DNA of 64,000 nucleotides from UBA917 sp964435085 (GCA_964435085.1 CAYSXQ010000001.1:17479-81478); one strand, 5' to 3'. Numbered from the stretch's first letter, positions 25,429 through 34,316 are shown. Program-made: numbers and translations. Notes: generated by a model not told the origin, from the sequence alone.

Positions 25429-27222
25429 ATGGTCAAATCTAAAGAACAGTTGTCAGCGAAAAGCGCAGCTAAAAAGAAAATTAAAACTCTCAAGAAAAGA
25501 GTGCCTGTTAAGGTTGTTGCAAAGACTAGTGTAAAAGTAAAGGCTAAGAAAAAGATGATTGGGGATGATGAGATTGATGATCTACTTCTTGATAATGAGT
25601 CTGAAGAGCAAGTACCGTTTAAGAAGAAAACTTCGCCTAGTCATGACGAGAGCTCTGGCTTGAACGAAGTCGAAGAAGAGGATGAAGAAGTTAGGTTGAC
25701 TCCAAAAATTAGAGTTAATAAGTTGGCTGGCCGCGGCGGCGTTTTGCCTAATGATTATGTGGTGGCTATGCGTAATAAGCGTAGTTCTTATGTCGAAGAC
25801 AGTGCTGATATGGTTGACGATGATGAGCTTGAAGAAGATATTGATGAAGACGAAGCGCCAGTGGTTAGTGAAAAGAAAAAGACTGAAGCTAAGAAAGATC
25901 TACAGTTAGAGACTGATGAAGATGATGACGCTATGATCATTGAGGCTGGAGACGGTCCTGATGAATTAGCTGATCTTTTGCCTCCAGATGAGATAATTGC
26001 TCCGGATAAATTAAAATTAGACAAATCCTCTGCTCGCAAAGAATTGTCAGAGGAGACTGAGTTCGAGAGTGGATCTGAAGTGGATGAGCATAAGGCTCGT
26101 AGTGTGAGAATTTATAAAAGAATTGCCGTAGGTTTTTCTGTTTTAGTTTTCATTATTTTGTTAGTTGTTTTGTATTTCGCTTTGGTTAAGGCGACTATTT
26201 CTATTGCTCTTAATGAACAAGTTATTAATGATCAGGTTGTGATTGCTGTTTATGATAGGCCGCAGGACTTTTCTTTGCCAGCTAAGTCGGTGAGAGGTTT
26301 GGTTAAGAATGTAGCAGTTGAACAAAGTAAGCTTTATCAAGTTTCTGGTCATGATGTGATTGGTGAGGAGGTTGTTGGTCAGATTACTCTGTACAATAAA
26401 TATAATAAGAGTCAGCCTTTGGTGGCTTCGACTCGTTTATTGTCGGCTTCGGGTAAATTATATCGTTTAAAGAACTCTGTGACGGTACCGGCTGGTGGTC
26501 AAGTTGTGGCTGATGTCTATGCTGATCAGGCGAAGCCAGAGATGGCTGTTGGAGCTGAGCTATTTACAATCCCTGGCCTCTGGGAGGGTTTGCAGGATAA
26601 GATTTACGGTCAGAGTCTTGAAGGGGCTATTAAATATCAGCAGAAGTTGCGCAGGATTATAGCGCAGGATGATATTGATAAGGCGCTTGCTGATTTGAAA
26701 CAGGTTTTGAAAGATAAGGTGAAGGCTGACTTTGATAATACTTATAATGATTACGATTATAAGTTTTATAATCTAGATGAATTGAATTTGAAATTTGCGG
26801 TATCGGGTAAGGTTGGTGAAGAGAAGGATCAGTTGCCAGTGTCGATGAGTGGGACGGTTGAAGTAATAGCTTTCAATAGTGATCAGGCTCAGGATTTGGC
26901 TAAATTATCCTCAGCAGCGAAGTTGCCAGCTGGTCAGGATCTGCTTAATCTTGATACTAGTAATCTAAAGTACGAATTAACTAAGTTTGATCCAAATATG
27001 GTGATGGCTGAGGTTAATATGACTTATGATATAAAGGCGAGAGCTAATAACAAGAATGAAATTGTCGATAAGAATAAGATTATTGGTCTATCTGAGGATC
27101 AGTTGAAGCAGTATTTGAGTAATATTAAAGACATTAGGACTTATAATATTGAGTTTTATCCAGCTTTTATCAAGCAGGTACCGAGACTTACTGATCGGAT
27201 TGAGGTGAAGGTGGTGGAGTAA
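25429..27222 (+). CDS. Bitopic membrane protein with baseplate-J-like extracytoplasmic region
   Basis: The 597-residue protein has a Lys-rich N-terminus (1-45), a long strongly acidic cytoplasmic region (to about 225), one membrane helix (about 231-253) and an extracytoplasmic region of about 340 residues. The latter has the pattern LYNKYNKSQPLVASTRLL, VTVPAGGQVVADVYAD and FTIPGL, seen in CPR proteins usually annotated as baseplate J-like. There is no phage gene nearby, so it is more likely a cellular surface protein than a virion part. The last codons lie in the 55 bp duplicated around the following assembly gap. Function unknown. Confidence 0.8.
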   Translation: MVKSKEQLSAKSAAKKKIKTLKKRVPVKVVAKTSVKVKAKKKMIGDDEIDDLLLDNESEEQVPFKKKTSPSHDESSGLNEVEEEDEEVRLTPKIRVNKLAGRGGVLPNDYVVAMRNKRSSYVEDSADMVDDDELEEDIDEDEAPVVSEKKKTEAKKDLQLETDEDDDAMIIEAGDGPDELADLLPPDEIIAPDKLKLDKSSARKELSEETEFESGSEVDEHKARSVRIYKRIAVGFSVLVFIILLVVLYFALVKATISIALNEQVINDQVVIAVYDRPQDFSLPAKSVRGLVKNVAVEQSKLYQVSGHDVIGEEVVGQITLYNKYNKSQPLVASTRLLSASGKLYRLKNSVTVPAGGQVVADVYADQAKPEMAVGAELFTIPGLWEGLQDKIYGQSLEGAIKYQQKLRRIIAQDDIDKALADLKQVLKDKVKADFDNTYNDYDYKFYNLDELNLKFAVSGKVGEEKDQLPVSMSGTVEVIAFNSDQAQDLAKLSSAAKLPAGQDLLNLDTSNLKYELTKFDPNMVMAEVNMTYDIKARANNKNEIVDKNKIIGLSEDQLKQYLSNIKDIRTYNIEFYPAFIKQVPRLTDRIEVKVVE

Positions 27223-27322
27223 NNNNNNNNNNNNNNNNNNNNNNNNNNNNNNNNNNNNNNNNNNNNNNNNNNNNNNNNNNNNNNNNNNNNNNNNNNNNNN
27301 NNNNNNNNNNNNNNNNNNNNNN
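27223..27322. other. Assembly gap (100 N) with 55-bp duplicated flanks
   Basis: 27168-27222 equals 27323-27377, covering the end of the preceding gene. Only the first copy should be kept. Confidence 0.93.
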
Positions 27323-27399
27323 TATCAAGCAGGTACCGAGACTTACTGATCGGATTGAGGTGAAGGTGGTGGAGTAAAGAAATTGCTAAAACAATAGAA

Positions 27400-27432
27400 A
27401 AAACGGCATATTATTGACAATATGCTGTTTTT
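27400..27432 (+). terminator. Terminator after the baseplate-J-like gene, overlapping the next promoter
   Basis: AAAACGGCATATT pairs with AATATGCTGTTTT (one G-U) around ATTGAC. The TTGACA -35 of the next gene lies in its loop and right arm. Confidence 0.85.
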
Positions 27433-27442
27433 ATGATATAAT
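27414..27442 (+). promoter_or_regulatory. Consensus sigma70 promoter of the 27489 gene
   Basis: TTGACA, 17 bp, TATAAT: a perfect consensus. AGGAG at 27478-27482 gives a Shine-Dalgarno site 6 bases before the ATG. Confidence 0.92.
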
Positions 27443-27488
27443 CATAATTATAATTGTTCCTTTTATTTTAATATTTTAGGAGAGTGAA

Positions 27489-27950
27489 ATGAAAAAACAT
27501 TATCAGATTAGCGGGGGGTTTGCGATATTTTTATCAATTGTTCGCTATCTGCTTTTGCTTGTCTCGTCGTATTTTCTTGTGGCTACTACGGATCTTTTAT
27601 TTTTAAAAGAATTTGATTTTAGCTGGCAGACTGCGGTGATTGCATCGCTAATATCTATAATTGTAATGATTGTTGCTTATCATGCGCTTTCGTATGCATG
27701 TAGAAAAAATAACAAACAATTATTTGTCTTATTTTTCTTATTGTTTTCGATTGTTGTTATGATTTTGCCGTTTTATTTAAGATATTATTTAGGTTATGAC
27801 ATAATGTCTATCGGCTGCAGAGAAATGTTTTTTTGGGGTTATATGACCTTTTATGTGTCGTTGACTTTGTTTGTGATAATAAGATATGGCCTTAGTGTTG
27901 CGCATGAAAAAACATTAATTGATTCTATGCCATCCTTTAAAGATAGATAG
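27489..27950 (+). CDS. Small four-helix membrane protein, unknown
   Basis: The 153-residue protein has four predicted membrane helices (about 11-36, 45-66, 76-98 and 108-130) and short basic loops, and no recognised family. It has what most genes here lack: a consensus -35/-10 promoter, a leader of about 40 bases, an AGGAG Shine-Dalgarno site and its own terminator. It is the first of three such single-gene units in a row. The different expression signals suggest either separate control or recent acquisition. Confidence 0.8.
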   Translation: MKKHYQISGGFAIFLSIVRYLLLLVSSYFLVATTDLLFLKEFDFSWQTAVIASLISIIVMIVAYHALSYACRKNNKQLFVLFFLLFSIVVMILPFYLRYYLGYDIMSIGCREMFFWGYMTFYVSLTLFVIIRYGLSVAHEKTLIDSMPSFKDR

Positions 27951-27969
27951 ATAATTTAATGAAGATTTG

Positions 27970-27995
27970 AGCTAGTTGTAATGACTAGCTTTTTT
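27970..27995 (+). terminator. Terminator of the 27489 gene
   Basis: AGCTAGT and ACTAGCT with a 7-base loop, followed by TTTTT. The next TTGACA begins 2 bp later. Confidence 0.85.
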
Positions 27996-27996
27996 A

Positions 27997-28025
27997 TTGA
28001 CATAATCTTGGTAGAGCTTCAGAAT
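27997..28025 (+). promoter_or_regulatory. Probable promoter of the desaturase gene
   Basis: TTGACA followed after 17 bp by CAGAAT, a weak -10. GGAG at 28066-28069 gives a Shine-Dalgarno site before the start. Confidence 0.55.
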
Positions 28026-28077
28026 AGAGATTGTAATTGGTTCTTTTTATATTTATTTTTTTACTGGAGTTGCTGTG

Positions 28078-28932
28078 ATGAAGAATATCTTTACGTGGAG
28101 CCATGTTCCACTGTACTTTTTGCTCCTCATTGTTTTGCCAACGGTAGGCACTGCCTTAGCGCTGTACTTGTTGGTATTTGAGGGGATGATAGCTTGGAGT
28201 GATATCTTGATTTTCGCAGTGATGTATGTGATTACGGAGTTGGGAGTGACGGTGGGCTATCACAGGATGCTCGTCCACCAAAGTTTCCAAACTAGTGGCG
28301 TGGTCAAGTTTATTTTCTTAATGCTGGGTTCAATGACGATGCAGGGACCGGCGATAACTTGGGCAAGCAATCACTTGAAACATCATGCTTTTACTGATGA
28401 TAACGAAGATCCGCATAGTCCGACGATTAAGGGTTGGCTGCATGCGCATTTTGGCTGGATCTTTTCGATTACTAGTGATGAAGTCGAAGGGGCTCGGCAA
28501 GTCTTTGGTAAGAAATTTTTGCGAGATAAATTGGTGGTGTTCATGAACAAAACTTTTTTCTTGTGGGTGGTGCTCGGGTTTGTGATCTGCTACCTAGTCG
28601 GTGGTTGGACAGGGTTACTCTGGGGTGGCTTTGTCAGATTGTTTTTTACTTTGCATGTGACTTGGAGTGTAAATTCTATTTGTCATATGTTTGGTAGTAG
28701 GCTCTTTAATACTGCTGACGAAAGTCGTAATAACTTCTGGATCGGCTTACTGGCTATGGGCGAAGGTTGGCATAATAATCATCATGCTTTTCCGCGTTCG
28801 GCCTTTCATGGTATGCGTTGGTGGCAGATTGATTTTTCTGGCTATCTCATTCGAGTGATGGAAAGGTTGCATGTGGTTTGGAATGTATATCGTGTTCCTC
28901 GGAATGTGTTAGTTGAGAAAGCGGTAAAGTAA
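28078..28932 (+). CDS. Acyl-lipid/acyl-CoA delta-9-type fatty acid desaturase
   Basis: The 284-residue membrane enzyme has the three His boxes of di-iron desaturases: HRMLVH (about residue 62), HLKHH (about 99) and HNNHH in GEGWHNNHH (about 232), with four membrane helices between them. This pattern fits the stearoyl-CoA/DesC delta-9 group, which places a cis double bond in an acyl chain using oxygen and an electron donor. No ferredoxin, reductase or fatty acid synthesis gene is nearby, so it may act on host-derived lipids, which is inference. The ATG at 28078 is preferred because it is 8 bases from the Shine-Dalgarno site; GTG at 28075 is possible. Confidence 0.92.
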   Translation: MKNIFTWSHVPLYFLLLIVLPTVGTALALYLLVFEGMIAWSDILIFAVMYVITELGVTVGYHRMLVHQSFQTSGVVKFIFLMLGSMTMQGPAITWASNHLKHHAFTDDNEDPHSPTIKGWLHAHFGWIFSITSDEVEGARQVFGKKFLRDKLVVFMNKTFFLWVVLGFVICYLVGGWTGLLWGGFVRLFFTLHVTWSVNSICHMFGSRLFNTADESRNNFWIGLLAMGEGWHNNHHAFPRSAFHGMRWWQIDFSGYLIRVMERLHVVWNVYRVPRNVLVEKAVK

Positions 28933-28957
28933 AAATTGCTTTGCTGTAAAACTTCAA

Positions 28958-28987
28958 AAGGCGAGTTATTTATAATTCGCCTTTTTT
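28958..28987 (+). terminator. Terminator of the desaturase gene
   Basis: AAGGCGAGTTAT and ATAATTCGCCTT form a long stem followed by TTTT; the next TTGACA begins within 2 bp. Confidence 0.85.
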
Positions 28988-28988
28988 A

Positions 28989-29017
28989 TTGACAAAATGA
29001 GATGATAGTTGTTTAAT
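28989..29017 (+). promoter_or_regulatory. Sigma70-type promoter of the 29064 gene
   Basis: TTGACA, 17 bp, TTTAAT. AGGAG at 29053-29057 is 6 bases before the ATG. Confidence 0.85.
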
Positions 29018-29063
29018 GGAGCAAAGGTTCTTTTAAATTTGTTTATTTTTTGAGGAGATAGAA

Positions 29064-29483
29064 ATGAAAGCAAAGAAAATCTACAATGTAGTAAGGTGGT
29101 GTAAATATGGAGCACTGGTCCTAGTGGTTTTGATATGGTGGGGGAGGTTTTTTCAGTATATGTTCAGAGTTAGCTATGAATGGTTTAGTCAAGAAGTATT
29201 TTTATTGTTTGTGTTTATTCTTTTATTTTTTGTTTTGTGGTTAGCTTATCGTTTGATGCCAAGAATAGATAATTTGCTGTTTTATTTTGATCGTTACTTA
29301 GCTTTTCTTCTTTTGGTCTTATGTTACGCTGTTTATTCTTATCTTGATTTTTACAAGGATAATTTTGCTCAGACTATTGTATCGTTTGTAGTATATTATT
29401 TCTTGGCTTGGATTTGTGTTGATATTGAGCGGAGCATCAAGGCTGTTGAGGAGATTGACTCGAAAATAAAGCTTTTAAGGTAA
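29064..29483 (+). CDS. Small membrane protein, unknown
   Basis: The 139-residue protein has four predicted membrane helices (about 13-32, 44-63, 76-93 and 98-118) and a charged C-terminal tail (ERSIKAVEEIDSKIKLL) that may form a short helix. No family is recognised. It has a consensus-like promoter, a strong AGGAG site and its own terminator, as for the two genes before it. Confidence 0.78.
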   Translation: MKAKKIYNVVRWCKYGALVLVVLIWWGRFFQYMFRVSYEWFSQEVFLLFVFILLFFVLWLAYRLMPRIDNLLFYFDRYLAFLLLVLCYAVYSYLDFYKDNFAQTIVSFVVYYFLAWICVDIERSIKAVEEIDSKIKLLR

Positions 29484-29490
29484 TAGATAG

Positions 29491-29519
29491 AGAGTTAATT
29501 GTTATGATTAACTCTTTTT
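29491..29519 (+). terminator. Terminator of the 29064 gene
   Basis: AGAGTTAAT and ATTAACTCT with a TGTTATG loop, then TTTT. Confidence 0.88.
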
Positions 29520-29552
29520 ATTTATACCAAGCTCTGCCCTTGATAAATTCCT

Positions 29553-29558
29553 TATAAT
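29553..29558 (+). promoter_or_regulatory. -10 element of the argS-pheS-pheT operon
   Basis: TATAAT 21 bases before the argS ATG; no clear -35 at normal spacing. Confidence 0.5.
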
Positions 29559-29579
29559 CTGGTTAAATTCAATGGTATT

Positions 29580-31265
29580 ATGAATGAAATAAAAAAACTT
29601 ATTATTAGCCAATTGGCTAAGATTATTAAAGATAAATTGGGGATAGAAAGCTCTGAGATTGAGCTTGCTTATCCGGTTTTTGCTAAGCAAGGTGATTTGT
29701 CCTTGGCTTGTTTTGCTTTGGCGAAAGGTGCCGCTAAGTCTCCTGTCGAGATTGCTCAGATTATTGCTGGGGATTGGAATGCTATCGATGAAGTGAGTGA
29801 AGTGAAGGCGGAAGGACCTTATGTTAATTTTTATATCAATACTAGCAAGCTAGCACCGCAGCTCTTTGCTAATTTTGCTGAGTCTGTGGAAAATATTGGT
29901 CGAGCTGAGAAGGTCATGATTGAATTTGCTAACGTGAATACTCATAAGGAGTTTCATATTGGTCATTTGCGTAATGTGGCTTTTGGGCAGGCGGTGACGG
30001 GACTACTTGGCGCTGCGGGCTATGATGTCTTGCCAGTGTCGTATGTGAATGACTTTGGGATTCATACGGCGAAGACCATTTGGCAACTCTCTAAGGCGCC
30101 GATTGACCAGTCAGCTGGAATTAATCGTGGCTATCTCTTGGGTCAGGCTTATGTAGCCTCAGTGGTGGCGATGGGTGATGATGAACAGGCTAAGAAAGAG
30201 GTGAGTGCGATTATGACGGAGATTGAAGGTCGATCTGGCGAGAATTACAAACTATGGCAAGAGACGCGGGAGTGGAGTATTGAATATTTCCAGTCTATTT
30301 ATGACAAATTGAAAATTAAATTTAGTCATTATTATTACGAGAGTGATTTGATTGATCGCGGTCGTGAGTTAGCTAAAGAATTATTAGCTAAGGGCGTCTT
30401 GCAAGAAAGTCAGGGTGCAGTGATCGCTGATTTGTCAGCCGAAGATTTGGGCGTTTTAGTTATCTTGCGTCAGGATGGAACAGCGCTGTATCCGGTGGCG
30501 GATTTGGCTTTGGCGATGGAGAAATTTGCTAGTGCTAAACTGGCTAAGTCTCTCTATGTCGTGGATAAACGTCAGAGTTTGTATTTCAAGCAGCTCTTTG
30601 CGGTTTTGAAAAAGATGGGTTATGAAGCGCCAATGATTCATTTGCCTTATGACTTTGTGACTTTGCCGAGTGGTATGATGAGTTCGAGGTCTGGTAACAC
30701 TGTGCTCTTTAATGATGTTTATAATGAATGTAAAAATAGTTTCTTGGCTGAAACTAAGACTAGGCACGAAGATTGGTCAGATGAGAAAATTGATGAAGTG
30801 GCAGAGAAATTGACCATGGCGACTTTGAAATTTGAAATGATTAAGGTGAGCGCGGAGAAGATTATTACCTTTAATATTAAAGAGGCCTTGCGCTTTGAGG
30901 GTTATACCGCAGCTTATTTGCAGTATAGCTGTGCGCGTATTAATAGCGTGCTGGCTAAGGCTGGTGATTGGATGATTAGTACTGAGGCTTTGGATTTTGC
31001 GGAGTCTGCCGAGAAAACTTTGGTGGTGGCTCTGGCTAAGTATCCCGAAGTTATTGCTGAGGCGGCTAGTAAATATGAACCGTCGATTTTGACTCAGTAT
31101 CTCTTTGATGTGGCGCAGCTGTTTAATGATTTTTATCAGACTTGTCCGATTTTGTCGGCAGCCGAAGAGGTGAAGAATAGTCGTTTGGCTTTGGCTGGCC
31201 ATGCGCAGCGGGTTTTGACTCAGGGTCTAGCCACAATCGGCATTGAAGTAATAGCAGAAATGTAG
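29580..31265 (+). CDS. argS: Arginyl-tRNA synthetase
   Basis: The 561-residue class I synthetase charges tRNA-Arg. It has the N-terminal Arg_tRNA_synt_N domain (ending EGPYVNFYI), the catalytic HIGH motif in NTHKEFHIGHLRNVAFGQ (about residue 127), a KMSKS-equivalent GMMSSRSGN (about 365), and a C-terminal DALR anticodon-binding domain (AAYLQYSCARINSVL onward). The KMSKS Lys replacement is usual in ArgS. Length is normal. It is followed by pheS after 12 bp, probably in one operon. Confidence 0.97.
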   Translation: MNEIKKLIISQLAKIIKDKLGIESSEIELAYPVFAKQGDLSLACFALAKGAAKSPVEIAQIIAGDWNAIDEVSEVKAEGPYVNFYINTSKLAPQLFANFAESVENIGRAEKVMIEFANVNTHKEFHIGHLRNVAFGQAVTGLLGAAGYDVLPVSYVNDFGIHTAKTIWQLSKAPIDQSAGINRGYLLGQAYVASVVAMGDDEQAKKEVSAIMTEIEGRSGENYKLWQETREWSIEYFQSIYDKLKIKFSHYYYESDLIDRGRELAKELLAKGVLQESQGAVIADLSAEDLGVLVILRQDGTALYPVADLALAMEKFASAKLAKSLYVVDKRQSLYFKQLFAVLKKMGYEAPMIHLPYDFVTLPSGMMSSRSGNTVLFNDVYNECKNSFLAETKTRHEDWSDEKIDEVAEKLTMATLKFEMIKVSAEKIITFNIKEALRFEGYTAAYLQYSCARINSVLAKAGDWMISTEALDFAESAEKTLVVALAKYPEVIAEAASKYEPSILTQYLFDVAQLFNDFYQTCPILSAAEEVKNSRLALAGHAQRVLTQGLATIGIEVIAEM

Positions 31266-31277
31266 TAGAGTAAAAAA

Positions 31278-32300
31278 ATGAAAGATCAGATTTTGAAACA
31301 ATTAAAGAGTGATTTGCAGGAAGCGACGACTGAAGAGTTGGTGGCTGCTTTGTGGCAGAAATATTTTGCTAAGACTGGTATTGTGACACTGGCTTTGAAA
31401 GAATTGAGTAAATTATCGATTGACGAGAAGCGTGAACAGGGTCCGGCTTTGCAGGCGATGAATGCTGAGGCGCGGGAGATGTTTACTGATCATCAAAAAA
31501 AGATGGCGGAATCTGGTATGGAAGCTAGGCTCCTAGCCGAGACGGAAGAAATCGACTTGCAGCCTATTAAACTGGGTCATTTGCACCCAATGTCAGTGAC
31601 TATTCGTCAGCTTAATGATCTATTTCAATCACTAGGCTTTTCGATTGCTGAGGAAAGAGAAATTGAGACTGATGAATTTTGCTTTCAGCGACTTAATGTA
31701 CCATCTGATCATCCAGCGCGTGATATGCAGGATACGATTTATATCGAAGAGCCTAATCTCTTGCTTCGTACTCAGACTTCGTCGATTGAAGCGCGAGTTT
31801 TGGCAGGATATAAACCGCCCTTTAAAGTTGTCTCACCGGGTAAGTCTTATCGTAATGAAAAGGTAAATAAGTCTAATCACTTTATCTTCCACCAATATCA
31901 AGGCTTTGTGGTTTTGCCGGAGACAAATCTGAAGGATCTCTTCGGTATCTTTACTTATCTATTTCGTCATATGTATGGCGAAGATGTGGTGATTCGTTAT
32001 CGTAATAAATATTATCCAGAAGTGGAGCCGGGTGTTGGTCCTGATATGCAGTGCTTTAATTGTCATGGTAAGGGTTGCGCAGTGTGTAAGAACGTCGGTT
32101 GGATTGAAATGGGTGGCGCTGGTATGATTCATCCTAATGTCCTCAAAATGGCCGGTCTTGATCCAGCTAAATGCATGGGCTTTGCCTTTGGTCTTGGCCT
32201 TGATCGCTGGGTGATGGCCAAGTACAAGATTACAGATATTCGGACATTACTCGGTGGTAATTTAGCTTATAAGCCAGATCAACATGAAAATATTATATAG
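31278..32300 (+). CDS. pheS: Phenylalanyl-tRNA synthetase alpha subunit
   Basis: The 340-residue class II subunit has HPMSVTIRQLNDLF, motif 2 in PGKSYRNEKVNKSNHFIFHQ and motif 3 in GFAFGLGLDRWVM. A Cys-rich insert CFNCHGKGCAVC near residues 258-272 could bind zinc; it occurs in several PheS lineages. The N-terminal coiled-coil tRNA-binding arm is present but short. It charges tRNA-Phe as an alpha2beta2 enzyme with PheT, whose gene overlaps the end of pheS by 17 bp. Confidence 0.96.
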   Translation: MKDQILKQLKSDLQEATTEELVAALWQKYFAKTGIVTLALKELSKLSIDEKREQGPALQAMNAEAREMFTDHQKKMAESGMEARLLAETEEIDLQPIKLGHLHPMSVTIRQLNDLFQSLGFSIAEEREIETDEFCFQRLNVPSDHPARDMQDTIYIEEPNLLLRTQTSSIEARVLAGYKPPFKVVSPGKSYRNEKVNKSNHFIFHQYQGFVVLPETNLKDLFGIFTYLFRHMYGEDVVIRYRNKYYPEVEPGVGPDMQCFNCHGKGCAVCKNVGWIEMGGAGMIHPNVLKMAGLDPAKCMGFAFGLGLDRWVMAKYKITDIRTLLGGNLAYKPDQHENII

Positions 32301-34233
32301 TAAAATCAAAGAATTAGTGCCTGATCTCCAAGTTGATGCAAATGCGGCTGGGGAAGTTTTGACCATGATTGGCATGATGATGGATAGCTTTGAAGAAGTG
32401 ACTTATCAAGGTAAGAAAGATTACTTGCTGGGCCTCGAAACTCGTAACCGAGTTGATTGTCTCTCGATCTGGGGTATTGCTCGGGAGCTTGCTGCTTATT
32501 ATGGTCTAGCGGCCAAGATTCCGGTGCTTGAAGCTAGTCATGCTGCTGAAGAATTGCATATCAAGGTGGAGGCTAGAGAAGCGGTGCGTCGCATCAAGGC
32601 GGTGACTGTGACTAATTTGACTAATCAAGCAAGTCCCAAGTGGCTCTCTGAATTTTTGCAGCTTTATGAAATGAATAGTTTGAATCTGCTCGTTGACTTG
32701 TCTAACTATGCCATGATTATGACTGGCTACGCTTCACATTTGCTTGATTGCGACAAGATGAATGGCAATTTGAAGTGGCAGCTTAACAAGCAAGAGCAAA
32801 GTATTAATACTCTTGATACTAGTGAGATTGCTTTGACTGGTGGTGAGTTAGTGATTAGTGATGACAAAAATATCTTGGCGCTTGCTGGACTAATTGGTAC
32901 GAGAGCGGCAGCAATTGATGAAGGGACAAAGAATGTGTTGCTTGAGATGGCAGTGTATGAAGGAGCGCTCGTTAAGAAAAATTCTCGACAGCTTGCTATT
33001 GTGACTGAGGCTGGTAATCGTCTAGCGAAGGAAATGGACGCGGCTAGTTTAGAAGCGGCTTTTAATTATTTAGTGGATTTGATTGTGACACAGGCTGGTG
33101 GTCAAGTGGTGTCTACTTGTGATTATTATCCAGCGCCGAAGATGGCGAGTGCCATTAGCTTTGATCCGAATTCAGCTAGTCGTTTTGCGGGCATTGAAAT
33201 TAGTGCTGCTCGAGCGATGGAGATTTTGAAATCACTGCGTTGTCAGGTAGTGGAGGATGGCGAAGCTTGGCTGGTGACTCCACCATCCGATCGAGCCGAC
33301 TTGGCCATGAGTGAAGATTTGGTAGAGGAAGTGGTGCGTATGGTGCGTTATGATTCGATTCCTGCTGATGAGATTCCTGCGCTAGCTGTGACGCCTGATC
33401 TCACTAAGCCGATCTATTATCTCAAAGAGCATTTGCGAGATATTCTGGCGGCACGTGGTTTTGATGAGGTGCTTAGTCAGCCTTTGGTGGCAGTGGAGTC
33501 AAATGAACAAGCAAATTATTTGGATTGGTCAGCGATCATGACACAGAATAGCGTCAATGAAGATTTTCCGGTTTTGCGTTTGTCTTTAGGGGTTAGCTTG
33601 CTCGCTCAACTTAATGAATTTATTAAAAAGAATATTAGTCCGATTAGAATTTTTGAAATTGGTAAGGTTTTTGGTAAGCGAGGTTCTGATTATCAAGAGG
33701 CGGAGCATTTGGCTTGCCTTATTTATGATGAATCTAATGGCAAAGGCTTAGTGAAATTACAACAAGAGTTAGCTGTTAGTTTGGGGCAACTGGGTTGTGA
33801 TAATATTGGTTATGAAGTTGCTAAGACAGTGCCTGCAATTGCTAATCCTTACGCAGCTTATGTGATCAAGAGTGGCAAGGAAGAGCTTGGTATTATTTAT
33901 AAGGCGAAGCCAAGTCAGGAAGGTGCTATTTATTTGGCGGAGGTTGATTTGGAGAAGTTGGTAGCGGTGATTGAAAAGCATCCGCATCAAGCTGTGGTGG
34001 AACTCTCTCAGAAATTGGTGGTGCTCGATGCGAACTTGGAGTTGGGATCGAAGCATGAGCTGGTTAAGCACTTAGAGAAAATTAGCAAAGAGATTGGTGA
34101 AGATAATCTGTGGAGCTTGGTGGTGCTTGATACTTATCCGCTCGCTCATGGTTTTCGTTTTACCTTGCGGCTAGCCTATCATGGTCTAGCTGATCAAGAG
34201 GCGAAGGCGATACATGCTAAGATATTTGGCTAA
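32284..34233 (+). CDS. pheT: Phenylalanyl-tRNA synthetase beta subunit, short form
   Basis: The 649-residue protein is shorter than the usual 790-800 residue bacterial PheT. The sequence goes from the start (KIKELVPDLQV to GMMMDSFEE) straight to LGLETRNRVDCLSIWGIARELA, so the EMAP/tRNA_bind OB domain normally inserted between these parts is missing. The B3/B4 editing region, B5 and catalytic-like core are present, and the C-terminus has the ferredoxin-fold anticodon-binding domain (HPHQAVVELSQKLVVL to the end). A normal heterotetramer with PheS is expected. A terminator follows. Confidence 0.94.
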   Translation: MKILYSKIKELVPDLQVDANAAGEVLTMIGMMMDSFEEVTYQGKKDYLLGLETRNRVDCLSIWGIARELAAYYGLAAKIPVLEASHAAEELHIKVEAREAVRRIKAVTVTNLTNQASPKWLSEFLQLYEMNSLNLLVDLSNYAMIMTGYASHLLDCDKMNGNLKWQLNKQEQSINTLDTSEIALTGGELVISDDKNILALAGLIGTRAAAIDEGTKNVLLEMAVYEGALVKKNSRQLAIVTEAGNRLAKEMDAASLEAAFNYLVDLIVTQAGGQVVSTCDYYPAPKMASAISFDPNSASRFAGIEISAARAMEILKSLRCQVVEDGEAWLVTPPSDRADLAMSEDLVEEVVRMVRYDSIPADEIPALAVTPDLTKPIYYLKEHLRDILAARGFDEVLSQPLVAVESNEQANYLDWSAIMTQNSVNEDFPVLRLSLGVSLLAQLNEFIKKNISPIRIFEIGKVFGKRGSDYQEAEHLACLIYDESNGKGLVKLQQELAVSLGQLGCDNIGYEVAKTVPAIANPYAAYVIKSGKEELGIIYKAKPSQEGAIYLAEVDLEKLVAVIEKHPHQAVVELSQKLVVLDANLELGSKHELVKHLEKISKEIGEDNLWSLVVLDTYPLAHGFRFTLRLAYHGLADQEAKAIHAKIFG

Positions 34234-34239
34234 GATTTT

Positions 34240-34275
34240 AAAAGACCCGCATCAATGCCTGATAGCGGGTTTTTA
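34240..34275 (+). terminator. Terminator of the argS-pheST operon
   Basis: ACCCGC (34245-34250) and GCGGGT (34265-34270) with a 14-base loop, extended by A/T pairs and followed by TTTT. Confidence 0.82.
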
Positions 34276-34276
34276 A

Positions 34277-34316
34277 ATTCCCCTCTTGAGAGGGGTGCCC
34301 GTAGGGCGGGGTATGT
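34277..34316 (+). repeat. 40-bp inverted repeat, left copy (CCCCTCTTGAGAGGGG type)
   Basis: This 40-bp sequence contains the hairpins CCCCTCT-TG-AGAGGGG and GCCC-GTA-GGGC. Its exact reverse complement is at 34731-34770 and a near copy is at 38345-38385. Confidence 0.95.

Noticed and set aside
25429..27222. Prophage, from the baseplate-J-like protein
   Set aside because: It has a membrane helix and no phage genes nearby; the family is common in CPR chromosomes.
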